DNA of 64,000 bases from CAVSIP01 sp963728075 (GCA_963728075.1 CAVSIP010000005.1:1-64000); one strand, 5' to 3'. Positions 8,637 through 18,750 are shown, counted from the stretch's first letter. Translations and numbers: made by a program. The notes: generated from the sequence alone by a model not told the origin.

Positions 8637-10326
8637 TCAGACCTCGACGACCACGGGGATGATCATGGGGCGGCGGCGGTAGGTGTCGCTGACCCACTTG
8701 CCGACCGTACGGCGGATGATCTGGCTGAGCTGGTGGCTGTCCGCGACGCCCTCTCGGGCGGCGGCGGCGAGCGCGTCCTCGATGAGGGGGCGTACGTCGT
8801 CGAAGGCCGCGTCATCCTCGCTGAAGCCCCGCGCGAAGATCTCCGGCCCGGCGGCAACCTTGCCGGTCACCGAGTCGACGACCGCCACGATCGTCACAAA
8901 CCCCTCCGAGCCGAGGATCCGGCGGTCCTTCAGCTCGCTCTCGGAGATGTCGCCCACCGCGATGCCGTCGACGTAGACGTACCCGCACGGCACCTGGCCC
9001 ACGATCGACGCGACGCCGTCCACCAGGTCGACGACGACCCCGTCGTCGGCGATCACCACCCGCTCCCGGGGTACGCCGGTCGCCTCGGCGAGCGCGGCAT
9101 GCGCCCGCAGGTGCCGCCACTCGCCGTGCACCGGCATGACGTTGCTCGGGCGGGTGGCGTTGAGGACGTACAGCAGCTCACCGGCCGAGGCGTGCCCCGA
9201 GACGTGGACGAGCGCGACGTCCTTGTGGATCACGTTGGCGCCCCAGCGGGCCAGGCCGTTGACCACGCGGAACACCGCGGTCTCGTTGCCCGGGACGAGC
9301 GAGGACGCGAGGACCACGGTGTCCCCCGGCTCGATCCGGATGGTCTTGTGGTCGCGGTTGGCCATCCGCGACAGCGCCGACATCGGCTCGCCCTGGGAGC
9401 CCGTGGAGACGAACACCACGCGGTCGGGCGGCATCTCCTCGGCTTGCTTGAGGTCGACGAGCAGCTCGCCGGGCACGCGCAGGTAGCCGAGGTCGCGGGC
9501 GATGCCCATGTTGCGCACCATCGACCGGCCGACGAACGCCACCTTGCGGCCGTGGTCGTGCGCCGCGTCGAGCACCTGCTGCACGCGGTGCACGTGGCTG
9601 GCGAAGCAGGCCACGATGATCCGCCGCTGGGCCTTGCGGAACAGCTCCTCGAGCACGGGGTAGATCTCGCGCTCCGGCGTGACGAACCCCGGCACCTCGG
9701 CGTTGGTCGAGTCCGACAGCAGCAGGTCGACACCCTGGGAGCCCAGCCGGAAGAACCCGCCCAGGTCGGTGGTGCGGCCGTCGAGCGGGAGCTGGTCCAT
9801 CTTGAAGTCGCCGGTGTGCAGGACGAGCCCCGCCGCGGTACGGATCGACAGCCCCAGGGCGTCCGGGATCGAGTGGTTCACGGCGAAGAACTCGCACTCG
9901 AACGGGCCGAAGCGCTCGGTCCGCCCCTCCCGCACCTCAAGGGTGTACGGGTTCATCCTGTGCTCGCCGAGCTTGCCCTCGAGCAGCGCCAGCGTGAGCC
10001 GGGAGCCGACGATCGGGACGTCCGGCTTCTCCCGCAGCAGGTACGGCACCGCCCCGATGTGGTCCTCGTGGCCGTGGGTGAGCACGACCGCCTCGACGTC
10101 GTCCCACCGGTCCCGCAGGTAGGTGAAGTCGGGGAGGATCAGGTCGACGCCGGGCTGCTCGGTCTCGGGGAACAGCACGCCGCAGTCGACCACGAGCAGG
10201 CGGCCGCGCGTGCTCGAAGACCGTCATGTTGCGGCCGATCTCGCCGAGGCCGCCGAGCGCGACGATGCGCAGGCCGTCCCCCGCCAGGGGCGGCGGCGGT
10301 CCGAGGTCCGGGTGCGGGTGGCTCAC
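8637..10326 (-). CDS. rnj: Ribonuclease J (one frameshift)
   Basis: RNase J is a metallo-beta-lactamase ribonuclease with endo- and 5'-3' exonuclease activity in RNA maturation and decay. The start is GTG 10326, overlapping the dapA stop by 4 nt. The first roughly 40 codons read SHPHPDLG...GLGEIGRNMTVFEHA. The frame then breaks at about 10204-10212, where an extra base makes GCGCGG of the expected GCGGG; the rest (from VDCGVLFPE) is open for over 500 codons. The zinc motif HGHEDH, the beta-CASP domain and the RNase J C-terminal domain are present, total about 560 residues. The break is probably a sequencing error. Confidence 0.9.
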
Positions 10327-11219
10327 AGCAGGCCCGCCCCCCGCAGGTCGGCCTCGAGCTCGGCGACCTGCGTGTCGGTCGCCGCGACCAGCGGCAGCCG
10401 CATGGCCCGGTTGTCGAGCACCCCCTGCAGCTGCAACGCCGCCTTGGCCATGATCGCTCCCTGGGTTCGGGTCATCACCGCGACGACCGCGGGCGCCAGC
10501 GCCCCGTTGAGCCGGCGCGCCTCGGCGAGGTCGCCGGTGTCGACGGCCCGCACCATCGCGACGTACTGCGCGGCGGCCACGTGCCCGACGACGCTGACCA
10601 TGCCCACCGCACCGAGGGCGAGCAGCGGTAGGTTCAGCGCGTCCTCGCCGGAGTAGTACGCGAGGTCCGTCCGCGCCAGCACCTGCGTCGTGGCGAACAG
10701 GTCGCCCTTGGCGTCCTTCACCGCGACGATCCGCGGGTGCTCGGCGAGCCAGCACAGGGTGTCGGTGGCGATCGGTACGCCGGAGCGCCCGGGGATGTCG
10801 TACAGCATCGAGGGCAGCCCGGTCGCGTCGGCGACCGCGCGGAAGTGCGCCGCGAGACCGTCCTGCGGCGGCTTGTTGTAATACGGCGTCACGACCAGCA
10901 GCCCGTCGACGCCGGCCTTCTCGGCGGTGCGGGCGAGCTCGACGGAGTGGGCGGTGTCGTTGGTGCCGGCCCCGGCGACCACCGTGGCCTGGTCCCCCAC
11001 CGCCTCCACGACGGCGCGCAGCAGGCGCTCCTTCTCGGCGTCGGTCGTGGTCGGGGACTCCCCCGTCGTGCCGCTGATGACCAGGCCGTCGCAGCCACGG
11101 TCGACGAGGAAGGTGGCGACGCGCTGCGCGGCGTCGACATCGAGCTCGAGGTCGGCGGTGAACGGCGTCACCATCGCCACGAGGACGCGCCCGAACGGTG
11201 CGTCGGAGGGTGTGGCCAT
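10323..11219 (-). CDS. dapA: 4-hydroxy-tetrahydrodipicolinate synthase
   Basis: DapA condenses pyruvate with aspartate semialdehyde, the first step of the diaminopimelate/lysine branch that also feeds peptidoglycan. The 298-residue TIM-barrel protein has the TTGE motif (51-54), Tyr140 in YDIPGRSG and the Schiff-base Lys168 in VAVKDAKGD; its length is standard. It starts at ATG 11219, and its stop overlaps the GTG start of rnj, so the two are probably translationally coupled. dapB lies 3 kb upstream at 14.2-15.0 kb. Confidence 0.95.
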   Translation of the reverse strand: MATPSDAPFGRVLVAMVTPFTADLELDVDAAQRVATFLVDRGCDGLVISGTTGESPTTTDAEKERLLRAVVEAVGDQATVVAGAGTNDTAHSVELARTAEKAGVDGLLVVTPYYNKPPQDGLAAHFRAVADATGLPSMLYDIPGRSGVPIATDTLCWLAEHPRIVAVKDAKGDLFATTQVLARTDLAYYSGEDALNLPLLALGAVGMVSVVGHVAAAQYVAMVRAVDTGDLAEARRLNGALAPAVVAVMTRTQGAIMAKAALQLQGVLDNRAMRLPLVAATDTQVAELEADLRGAGLL

Positions 11220-11257
11220 GCAGGAACGCTACCCGCCCAGGACGGTTCTCCCCCGGT

Positions 11258-11980
11258 TCAGGGGCTGACCCGGCCGAACGCGCCGAACGCCTGGTACGTC
11301 AGCGGCATCAGCCGGGCGAAGTGCCCCTCCATCTGCTCCGCGACCATCTCGATCTCACGCTGCGGGAAGCTCGGGAACATCGACCCCTCGCGCTTGGTGC
11401 GCAGGGACAGGAAGTGCATGAGCGCCCGGGCGTTGCAGGACGCGTACATCGACGAGTACGTCGACACCGGCAGCACGCCGCGCGCGACCTCGCGGGCCAC
11501 GCCGGCGGCCAGCATCTCCTGGTAGGCCTCGTACGACGAGGTGCACGCCCGCCGGGTCGCCTCATCGACGATCTTGTGCTGGTCGGGGCTGCCCTCGACG
11601 AAGGTGTACGCGCCCGCCTTGCCCTCCTGGACGAGCTTGCGCTCGGGGCCGGGCACGTAGAACACCGCCTTGAGCTCGCGGTAGCGGCCACTCTCCTCGT
11701 TGTAGGAGAACGTCCGGTGGCGCATGAACTCGCGGAAGACGAAGATCGGCGCCTGCACCATGAAGGTGAAGTGCGAGTGCTCGAACGGGCTGCCGTGCCG
11801 GTCACGCATGAGGTAGCGGATCAGCCCGGCCGACTTGGCGGGGTCCTCCTCCGCGGCGGCGAGGGACTTCTCCCCCGCGGTGGACACGCGCGCCGCCCAG
11901 ATGACGTCCGAGTCGGACGCGCTGGCCTTGACCAGCTCGACGGTGACGTCGCTGCGGAACTCCACCTCGTACTCACCCAC
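11258..11980 (-). CDS. thyX: Flavin-dependent thymidylate synthase
   Basis: ThyX makes dTMP from dUMP using methylenetetrahydrofolate, FAD and NADPH, without the dihydrofolate by-product of ThyA. The 240-residue protein carries the signature R87-H88-R89-T-x-S-x-N-x2-S-x-R, followed by YREL. Length and the C-terminal RTKREGSMFPSFPQRE segment are typical of actinobacterial ThyX. The start is GTG 11980. A 38-nt gap separates it from dapA, consistent with cotranscription. Confidence 0.95.
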   Translation of the reverse strand: MGEYEVEFRSDVTVELVKASASDSDVIWAARVSTAGEKSLAAAEEDPAKSAGLIRYLMRDRHGSPFEHSHFTFMVQAPIFVFREFMRHRTFSYNEESGRYRELKAVFYVPGPERKLVQEGKAGAYTFVEGSPDQHKIVDEATRRACTSSYEAYQEMLAAGVAREVARGVLPVSTYSSMYASCNARALMHFLSLRTKREGSMFPSFPQREIEMVAEQMEGHFARLMPLTYQAFGAFGRVSP

Positions 11981-11989
11981 GGGGCGACT

Positions 11990-12556
11990 CTAACCGCGGC
12001 CGGCGACACCCGTCGGCAGACTCGCGGGGCCGGACCAGGCTGCTGCGAGCACCTCCAGCAGGGAGGCCTCGTACCGGACCAGCGGGATGTTCGAGTGCGG
12101 GTTGACCCGCTCCTCCGCGGTACAGCGCCAGCCGCCCCGGTCGTACAGCCGGCGGGCGCGGGCGTTGTCGCGCTGCGCCCACAGCTCGACCTCGTCGTAG
12201 CCGCGCTCGGCGAGCTCGGTGGTGACCGACTGCACGAGCGCCCGCCCGTGTCCACGGCCCCACGCCGTCGGCTGCACGGCGACGATCGTCAGCTCGGCCC
12301 GGGTGGGGTCCCCGTCCGCGGCCGACGCGGGGGTCGCGCAGGCGAACCCGACCACCTCGCCGTCGACGTCCACGCCGACGGCCGCGCAGTCGGGGTGGGC
12401 GAGCTGCACCGCCCACCCCGCCAGCCGCTGCTCGCGGGGCGTCGCGTCCGGCCGCCACTGCGGACCCGCCCAGTCACGTTCGGTGGCCTCGCAGGCCTGC
12501 AGGACCTCGAGGACAGCCGGAGCGTCAGGCGGTGTCAGGGCTCGGATTGCCGTCAC
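11990..12556 (-). CDS. GNAT-family N-acetyltransferase
   Basis: The protein of about 188 residues has the GNAT fold: an LTIVAVQPTAWGRGHGRALV acetyl-CoA loop segment and a C-terminal NARARRLYDRGGWR motif. It resembles small-molecule or peptide acetyltransferases, but the substrate cannot be inferred. GTG 12556 (MTAIRAL) is preferred over TTG 12568. It ends 10 nt before thyX starts, so it may head the thyX-dapA-rnj unit, although a functional link is not obvious. Confidence 0.8.
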   Translation of the reverse strand: MTAIRALTPPDAPAVLEVLQACEATERDWAGPQWRPDATPREQRLAGWAVQLAHPDCAAVGVDVDGEVVGFACATPASAADGDPTRAELTIVAVQPTAWGRGHGRALVQSVTTELAERGYDEVELWAQRDNARARRLYDRGGWRCTAEERVNPHSNIPLVRYEASLLEVLAAAWSGPASLPTGVAGRG

Positions 12557-12595
12557 GTACCGGCACAACGCCGGGCGAGCCCGCTCTGTTCCCCG

Positions 12596-13135
12596 TCAGC
12601 GGGCGCCCTTCGTGGTGTCGCCGGCGCACGTGGCCGGCGCCCACAGCCCCCGGTCGTGCCGGCGAGCGTCCGCCTCGGCGGCGCGGAACGCCGCGCGGTA
12701 GCGGTACGGGACCGCGTAGGTGTACTCGTGCGCGTAGCCCTCGGCGACGACCCGCTCGTTGTAGAACAGCCCGTCGTCGCGCCAGAGGTACGCCAGCAGC
12801 CGGCCGTACCGGTCGCGCCGGTCCTGGGTCGGGTCGCCGGCCAGGTACACCCGGTGCCCGTCGAGCAGCGCGTGCGCCCGCGCGGACGCCTGCCGGCCGA
12901 AGCACTGCACCGGTCGGCGCGGGTCCTTGGTCTCCGGGGTGTCGATGCCGATGAGCCGCACCCGCTCCACCCGGCCGTGGACGTCCACCCGCACGGTGTC
13001 GCCGTCCACCACGGCCACCAGCCGGTACGGCCCCCCGGCGGCGGCCGGGACACCGGCGGGAGCCACGGCAGTGCCGCGCGCACAGCCGGCCGCGAGCACG
13101 AGCGGCAGCAGGATCGCGGCGAGGACCCGGGGCAC
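12596..13135 (-). CDS. Secreted lipoprotein nuclease (thermonuclease/SNase family)
   Basis: The 179-residue protein starts at GTG 13135 with a hydrophobic signal (VLAAILLPLVL) and a lipobox ending LAAGC, so it is probably a membrane-anchored exported lipoprotein. The SNase core follows: DGDTVRVDV, the catalytic-loop motif RLIGIDTPET, and the C-terminal ...FRAAEADARRHDRGLW helix. Members of the family cleave DNA and RNA using calcium. It is divergent from the acetyltransferase pair at 13.2 kb, with 48 nt between starts. Its role (nutrient scavenging or DNA turnover) is unknown. Confidence 0.85.
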   Translation of the reverse strand: MPRVLAAILLPLVLAAGCARGTAVAPAGVPAAAGGPYRLVAVVDGDTVRVDVHGRVERVRLIGIDTPETKDPRRPVQCFGRQASARAHALLDGHRVYLAGDPTQDRRDRYGRLLAYLWRDDGLFYNERVVAEGYAHEYTYAVPYRYRAAFRAAEADARRHDRGLWAPATCAGDTTKGAR

Positions 13136-13183
13136 GCAGCGACCGTACGGGCGGGCACCGACAGGAGTTGGTATGACGGCAGC

Positions 13184-13696
13184 GTGCAGGTGCGGCCGAC
13201 GGTCCCGGACGACGCCGGCGCGGTCGCCCGCGTCCACGTCGCCTCGTGGCGCGGCGCGTACGCCGGCCTGGTCCCGGAGCACGTGCTGCGCGAGCTGTCC
13301 GTGGTGGACCGCGCCGCACGGCACCGCGCCCGGCTGGCCGCGGCCGAGCCCGGGTCGTGCCACCTCGTCGCGGTCGACGGCGAGACCGTGGTCGGTTTCG
13401 CCGGCGCCGGGCCGGCGCGCGACGGCGACCTCGACCCCGCAAGCACGGGTGAGGTCTACGCTCTGTACGTCGAGCCCGCGTACTGGTCGACGGGCACCGG
13501 GCGGGCCCTGCTCGACGCAGCGAGCGGGCAGCTGGTGGCAGCCGGGTTCGGCCGGGCGGTGCTGTGGGTGCTGGCGGGCAACCTGCGGGCACGCAGGTTC
13601 TACGAGCGGGGGGGTTTTACCTCCGACGGCGCGCGGCAGGTGCTGGACATGGGTGCGCCCGTCCCCGAGGTCAGGTACGAGAGGGTCCTGCCGTGA
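13184..13696 (+). CDS. GNAT-family N-acetyltransferase (first of a pair)
   Basis: The roughly 170-residue protein reads VQVRPTVPDDAGAVARVHV at its start and has the GNAT core EVYALYVEPAYWSTGTGRALL plus NLRARRFYERGGF. GTG 13184 is my start; GTG 13190 is in frame too, and the AGGAG at 13163-13167 is rather far upstream. An ATG at 13173 is out of frame. The stop overlaps the next gene by 4 nt. It belongs to the RimI-like general acetyltransferases; the substrate is not predictable. Confidence 0.8.
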   Translation: MQVRPTVPDDAGAVARVHVASWRGAYAGLVPEHVLRELSVVDRAARHRARLAAAEPGSCHLVAVDGETVVGFAGAGPARDGDLDPASTGEVYALYVEPAYWSTGTGRALLDAASGQLVAAGFGRAVLWVLAGNLRARRFYERGGFTSDGARQVLDMGAPVPEVRYERVLP

Positions 13697-14220
13697 GCGC
13701 CGACGTCTTCGTACGCCCCGCCGGCCCGGACGACGCGGCGGCGGTGGCGGCCGTGCAGCGCCGGGTCTGGGACGAGGGCTACCGCCCGCTGCTGCCCCCC
13801 GCGGCGCTGGAGGTCTTCGCGGCCACCGACGTCGAGGGCGGGTGGCGGCAGGCGATCACCGAGCCACCGAGCCCGCGGCACCACGTGCTGGTCGCGGTCA
13901 GCGGCGACGCCGTCGTCGGTGCGGCCGCCTGCGGTCCCACGGCCGACACCGACCGCGACCCGGACCGGACCGGCGAGCTCGTCCTGCTGGCCGTCGCCCC
14001 CGACCACCGGCGCGCGGGCCACGGGAGCAGGCTGCTCAACGCCGTGGTCGACGTCCTGCGTAGCGACGGCGTCACGGAGGCCGTCACCTGGGTCCTCGAC
14101 GCCGACGGGGCGACGACCGCGTTCCTCGAGGCGGCCGGGTGGGCCGCCGACGGCAGCCGCCGCGACCTCGACACCGCCGGCGGGCTCGTCCCCCAGCACC
14201 GCCTGCACACCGCCCTGTAG
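13693..14220 (+). CDS. GNAT-family N-acetyltransferase (second of a pair)
   Basis: The gene starts at GTG 13693 inside the stop of the preceding gene (GTGA). The 175-residue protein follows the same plan (VFVRPAGPDDAAAVAAVQRRVW at the start, LAVAPDHRRAGHGSRLL as the acetyl-CoA loop). The two neighbours are therefore probably an old tandem duplication, though diverged. It is convergent with dapB, with 25 nt between the stops. Confidence 0.8.
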   Translation: MSADVFVRPAGPDDAAAVAAVQRRVWDEGYRPLLPPAALEVFAATDVEGGWRQAITEPPSPRHHVLVAVSGDAVVGAAACGPTADTDRDPDRTGELVLLAVAPDHRRAGHGSRLLNAVVDVLRSDGVTEAVTWVLDADGATTAFLEAAGWAADGSRRDLDTAGGLVPQHRLHTAL

Positions 14221-14245
14221 CCGGCGCCTGCTCGCGGCGGTGAGA

Positions 14246-14995
14246 TCAGTCCAGGCCGAGGAGGGTCTCGATGCCCACGGTGAGGCCGGGGCGGTCGGCG
14301 ACCGCGCGTACCGCGAGCAGCACGCCCGGCATGAACGACGCGCGGTCGTAGGAGTCGTGGCGGATCGTGAGGGTCTCCCCGGTCGTGCCGAGGATCACCT
14401 CCTGGTGCGCGACGAGACCGGCGAGCCGGACGGCGTGCACGTGCACGCCGGCCACGTCGGTGCCGCGCGCCCCGGGGCGCTCCTCCGTGGTCGCGTCCGG
14501 CACCGGCCCCAGCCCGGCGTCGCGCCGCGCCTCGGCCACCAGCTGCGCCGTACGGGCCGCCGTACCGCTGGGTGCGTCGACCTTGTTCGGGTGGTGCAGC
14601 TCGACGATCTCGACCGACTCGAAGAAGCGGGCCGCCTGCACGGCGAAGCGCATCATGAGCACCGCGCCGATCCCGAAGTTCGGGGCGACGACGACACCGA
14701 GGCCGGGTCGGTCGGCGACCCAGTCGCGCACCTGCTCGAGCCGCTCGTCGTCGAAGCCGGTCGTGCCGACGACGACGTGCAGCCCGGCGTCGAGGCACCA
14801 GCGCAGGTTGTCCATGACGGCGGCCGGCCGGGTGAAGTCGACGACCACGTCACAGCCTCGCAGCGGCTCGCGGTCGTCGTCGACGTCGACCGCGGTGACG
14901 AGCACGAGGTCCTCGGCCGCCTCGACCGCGCGGCAGACCTCCGAGCCCATGCGCCCCTTGGCGCCGAGCACACCCACCCGGACCGTGTTGGTCAT
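14246..14995 (-). CDS. dapB: 4-hydroxy-tetrahydrodipicolinate reductase
   Basis: DapB catalyses the NAD(P)H-dependent second step of the diaminopimelate pathway. The 249-residue protein has the Rossmann start VGVLGAKGRMGSEV, VVVDFTRPA, the substrate-binding segment ELHHPNKVDAPSGTA and a C-terminal GVLLAVRAV helix. The start is ATG 14995, overlapping the M16 protease stop by 4 nt. It lies at the end of the pnp-M16-dapB unit, a conserved actinobacterial order. Confidence 0.95.
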   Translation of the reverse strand: MTNTVRVGVLGAKGRMGSEVCRAVEAAEDLVLVTAVDVDDDREPLRGCDVVVDFTRPAAVMDNLRWCLDAGLHVVVGTTGFDDERLEQVRDWVADRPGLGVVVAPNFGIGAVLMMRFAVQAARFFESVEIVELHHPNKVDAPSGTAARTAQLVAEARRDAGLGPVPDATTEERPGARGTDVAGVHVHAVRLAGLVAHQEVILGTTGETLTIRHDSYDRASFMPGVLLAVRAVADRPGLTVGIETLLGLD

Positions 14996-16327
14996 GCGAC
15001 CTCCGCCGCGAAGTCGTCGTCGAACGGGCCGATGGCGGCGAGCGTCAACGGTCCGGACAGCACGTCCGCGGAAACCGCCCGCACCTCGTCGAGCGTGACC
15101 GCCTCGATCCGCTCGAGCAGCTCGCCCACGGTGAGCAGCTCGCCGTACACCAGCTCGGCCTTGCCGAGCCGGCTCATCCGGCTGCCGGTGTCCTCCAGCC
15201 CCAGCACGATCCCGCCACGCAGCTGGCCCTTGCCGCGGGCGAGCTCGTCCGCGGTGATGCCGCCGTCGACGACCTGCTCGAGCTGCTCGCGGCACAGCGC
15301 CAGCACCTGGCGCGCCTTGGCCGGCTGGCAGCCGGCGTAGATGCCGAACAGGCCCGTGTCGGCGTACTGCGCGGTGTAGCTGTAGACGGAGTACGCGAGC
15401 CCGCGCTTCTCCCGGACCTCCTGGAACAGCCGGCTCGACATGCCGCCCCCGAGCGCGCCGTTGAGCACGCCGAGCGCGAACCGCCGCTCGTCGCTGCGGG
15501 CCACGGACGTGGTCCCGAGCACGAGGTTCGCCTGCTCCGTCGGCCGGTGCACCACCGAGACCCCGCGCCGCCCGTCGGCCCGACGACCGCCTCCGCGCGC
15601 GGGTACGGGCCGGGCGCCGTCGTCGGCGAGCACCGGGCCGAACGCCTTGCGGACGAGGCGGACGACCGTGGCGTGGTCGAGGTTGCCGGCCGCCGCCACC
15701 ACGACGTTCTGCGGCCGGTAGCGCCGCCGGTAGTAGCCGGCGATCGACGCGCGGCGCATGTCGGTGATCGTGTCGACCGTGCCGAGGACGGGCCGGCCGA
15801 GCGGCGTCGTGCCCCACAGCGCGCGGGCGAACTCGTCGTGCACGACGTCGGTGGGGTCGTCGTCGTGCATGGCGATCTCCTCGAGGATCACGTCCCGCTC
15901 AGCGGTCGACGTCCTCCTCCCGGAGCACCGACCCGGTGACCATGTCGCTGACCACGTCGACGGCCAGCGGCAGGTCGGCGTCGAGGACCCGCGCGTAGTA
16001 GCAGGTGTACTCCTTCGCGGTGAAGGCGTTCATCTCGCCGCCGACGGCGTCCATCACCGCCGCGATCTCCAACGCGTCCCGGCGCCGGGTGCCCTTGAAC
16101 AGCAGGTGCTCGAGGTAGTGCGAGGCCCCGGACAGCCCGGGGGTCTCGTCGCGCGAGCCGACGCCGACCCAGATGCCGAACGCCACCGACCGTACGGTCG
16201 GCATGGCCTCGGTGACGACGCGCAGCCCGCCGGGCAGCACCGTGCGGCGGACGAGCCCGTCCGCCCCGGAGACCAGCGTCCGGGTGCTGCCCGGACGCTG
16301 GGACTCCGGGTCGAGAGGCATCGGCAC
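14992..16327 (-). CDS. M16-family zinc peptidase (one frameshift)
   Basis: This is a pitrilysin/processing-peptidase-type metalloprotease of about 440 residues. The inverted zinc motif H70-Y-L-E73-H74 and the downstream GEMNAFTAKEYTCYYA segment are in the first part. The second part starts at ILEEIAMHDDDPTD and carries the inactive C-terminal domain. The frame breaks at 15901-15907, where an extra C makes GACCGCT of the expected GACGCT (DVDAERDVILEE), most likely a sequencing error. The start is GTG 16327, with ATG 16321 as an alternative. It lies directly downstream of pnp, as in many actinomycetes. Confidence 0.88.
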
Positions 16328-16329
16328 CG

Positions 16330-18562
16330 CTACTCGGCGGCCTGCTCGGCTGAGGCGTTCGCGGCGTCCTCGCCCTCGGCCATGACCGGGACGAGCGAGA
16401 GCTTGCCGCGCGGGTCGACCTCGGCGATCTGGACCTGGACCTTCTCGCCGACCTTGAGCACGTCCTCGACGTTCTCGACGCGCTTGCCACCGGCCAGCTT
16501 GCGGATCTGCGAGATGTGCAGCAGGCCGTCCTGGCCGGGCATGAGCGAGACGAACGCGCCGAACGTCGTGGTCTTCACGACCGTGCCGAGGAAGCGCTCG
16601 CCGACCTCCGGCTGCACCGGGGAGGCGATCGAGCGGACCGTCTTCAGCGCCGCCTCGGCGGCCTCGCCGTCGGTGGCACCGATGTAGATGGTGCCGTCGT
16701 CCTCGACGGTGAGGTCGGCGCCGGTGTCGTCCTGGATCTGGTTGATGATCTTGCCCTTGGGGCCGATCACCTCGCCGATCTTGTCGACCGGGATCTTCTC
16801 GGTGATGATCCGCGGCGCGTACGGCGACATCTCGGCCGGCTTGGCGATCGCGGCCTCCATGACGTCGAGGATCGTCAGCCGGGCGCTCGCGGGCCTGCTG
16901 CAGCGCGCCGCCCGAGCACCGAGGCCGGGATGCCGTCGAGCTTGGTGTCGAGCTGCAGCGCGGTGACGAACTCGCGGGTGCCGGCGACCTTGAAGTCCAT
17001 GTCGCCGAACGCGTCCTCCGCGCCGAGGATGTCGGTCAGCGTGACGTACTCGCCGCCTTCGGAGATCAGGCCCATCGCGATGCCGGCGACCGGCGCCTTG
17101 CAGCGGCACGCCGCCGTGCATGAGCGACAGCGTGGAGGCGCAGACCGAGCCCATCGACGTCGAGCCGTTGGAGCCGACCGCCTCGGAGACCACGCGGATC
17201 GCGTACGGGAACTCCTCCTTGCTCGGGAGCACGGGGATCAGCGCCCGCTCGGCGAGCGCGCCGTGACCGATCTCGCGGCGCTTCGGGGAGCCCACGCGGC
17301 CGGTCTCGCCGGTGGAGTAGGGCGGGAAGTTGTAGTGGTGCATGTAGCGCTTGCGCGTCTCGGGCGACAGCGTGTCGATCATCTGCTCCATGCGCAGCAT
17401 GTTGAGCGTCGTCGACGTTGAGGATCTGCGTCTCACCGCGCTCGAACAGGCTCGAGCCGTGCACGCGCGGGACCACGTCGACCTCGGCCGTGAGCGGCGC
17501 GGATGTCCTTGGTGCCGCGGCCGTCGATGCGCACGCCGTCGCTGATGATCCGCTGGCGCACGAGCTTCTTGGTCAGCGCGCGGAACGCCGCGCCGATCTC
17601 CTTCTCGCGGCCCTCGAAGTCGGCGGCGACCTTGTCGACGGCGAGCGCCTTGAGCCGGTCGAGCTCGGCCTCGCGCTCCTGCTTGTCGGCGATGGTCAGC
17701 GCCTGGCCGAGGTCGCGCTTGACCGCGGCGGCGACGGCCTCGAGCACGTCGTCCTGGTAGTCGAGGTAGACCGGGAACTCGCGCGGCGGCCGGCTTGGCG
17801 CGCCTTGCGGCGAGCTGCGGCCTGCGCCTCGCAGAGCTGGCTTGATGAACGGCTTCGCGGCCTCGAGGCCCTGCGCGACGACCTCCTCGGTCGGCGCGGT
17901 CGCGCCGCCGCGGACCAGGTCGAAGGTGTCGCTCGGTCGCCTCGGCCTCGACCATCATGATCGCGACGTCGGCCGTCGTCGAGGACGCGCCCGGCGACGA
18001 CCATGTCGAAGGTCGGCGCGCTCGAGCTCGCTGTGGCGTCGGGAACGGCGACCCAGCTGACCGTCGATCAGCGGCGACGCGGGCGCCGCCGATCGGGCCG
18101 GTGAACGGCAGGCCGGCCAGCAGCACGGAGCCGCCGCGGCGTTGATGGCGACGACGTCGTAGAGGTGGTCGGGGTGCAGCGCCAGGATCGTGGAGACGAT
18201 CTGGATCTCGTTGCGCAGGCCCTTGGCGAACGACGGGCGCAGCGGCCGGTCGGTGAGCCGGCAGGTGAGGATCGCGTCCTCGCTGGGCCGGCCCTCACGG
18301 CGGAAGAACGAGCCGGGGATCTTGCCGGCGGCGTACTGCCGCTCCTCGACGTCGACGGTCAGCGGGAAGAAGTCGAGGTGCTCCTTCGGCGCCTTGACGC
18401 GGTGGTCGCGGACAGCACCATCGTGTCGTCGTCGAGGTAGGCGACGACGGAGCCGGCGGCCTGCCGGGCGAGCCGGCCGGTCTCGAAGCGGATGGTGCGG
18501 TTGCCGAGCGCTCGACTCGAGCGTCGGCCTCGGCGGAGACTGGTCGTCGGTGGCCCTGTCAT
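16330..18562 (-). CDS. pnp: Polynucleotide phosphorylase (multiple frameshifts)
   Basis: PNPase is a phosphorolytic 3'-5' exoribonuclease and polymerase. All segments are present in order: GNRTIRFETGRLARQAAGSV, KAPKEHLDFFPLTVD, SFFRREGRPSEDAIL, RIDGRGTKDIRA, MEQMIDTLSPETRKRYMHHY, GSTSMGSVCASTL, the KH domain with EVIGPKGKIINQI, and the S1 domain with AFVSLMPGQDGLLHISQ. They lie in changing frames. Breaks can be placed near 18397 and 18138 (one base missing) and near 18070, 17985, 17935, 17830-17790, 17497, 17414, 17099, 16908 and 16890 (mostly one extra base). A real pseudogene would not keep every motif, so consensus error is favoured. ATG 18562 is the probable start, but the first 25 codons are uncertain. 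Confidence 0.85.
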
Positions 18563-18750
18563 GGGCAGCGCCCTCCTGGTCGCGTGGTGGGCCGCCGCGC
18601 GCGAGGGTGCGGGCCGGTCTTCGATCGAAGCCCTCGGGTACGTGACTCCGGAGGCCACTACCGAGGACCGGCGTCGCCGCCCGCGTCGCGGCGGCTCGCG
18701 GTCGGTCGTTCGGTGTCGCCGCTACCCGGCACGCTGCCGGATATGACGAG

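Noticed and set aside
7554..10631. Plus-strand ORF of over 1000 codons opposite ftsK, rnj and dapA
   Set aside because: Composition is that of antisense to GC-rich coding sequence and no family motif appears; the minus-strand genes explain the region.
11198..13183. Plus-strand open frame running from dapA through thyX to the nuclease
   Set aside because: It is the antisense shadow of well-supported minus-strand genes. Only its end, from about 13184, matches a protein family (acetyltransferase).
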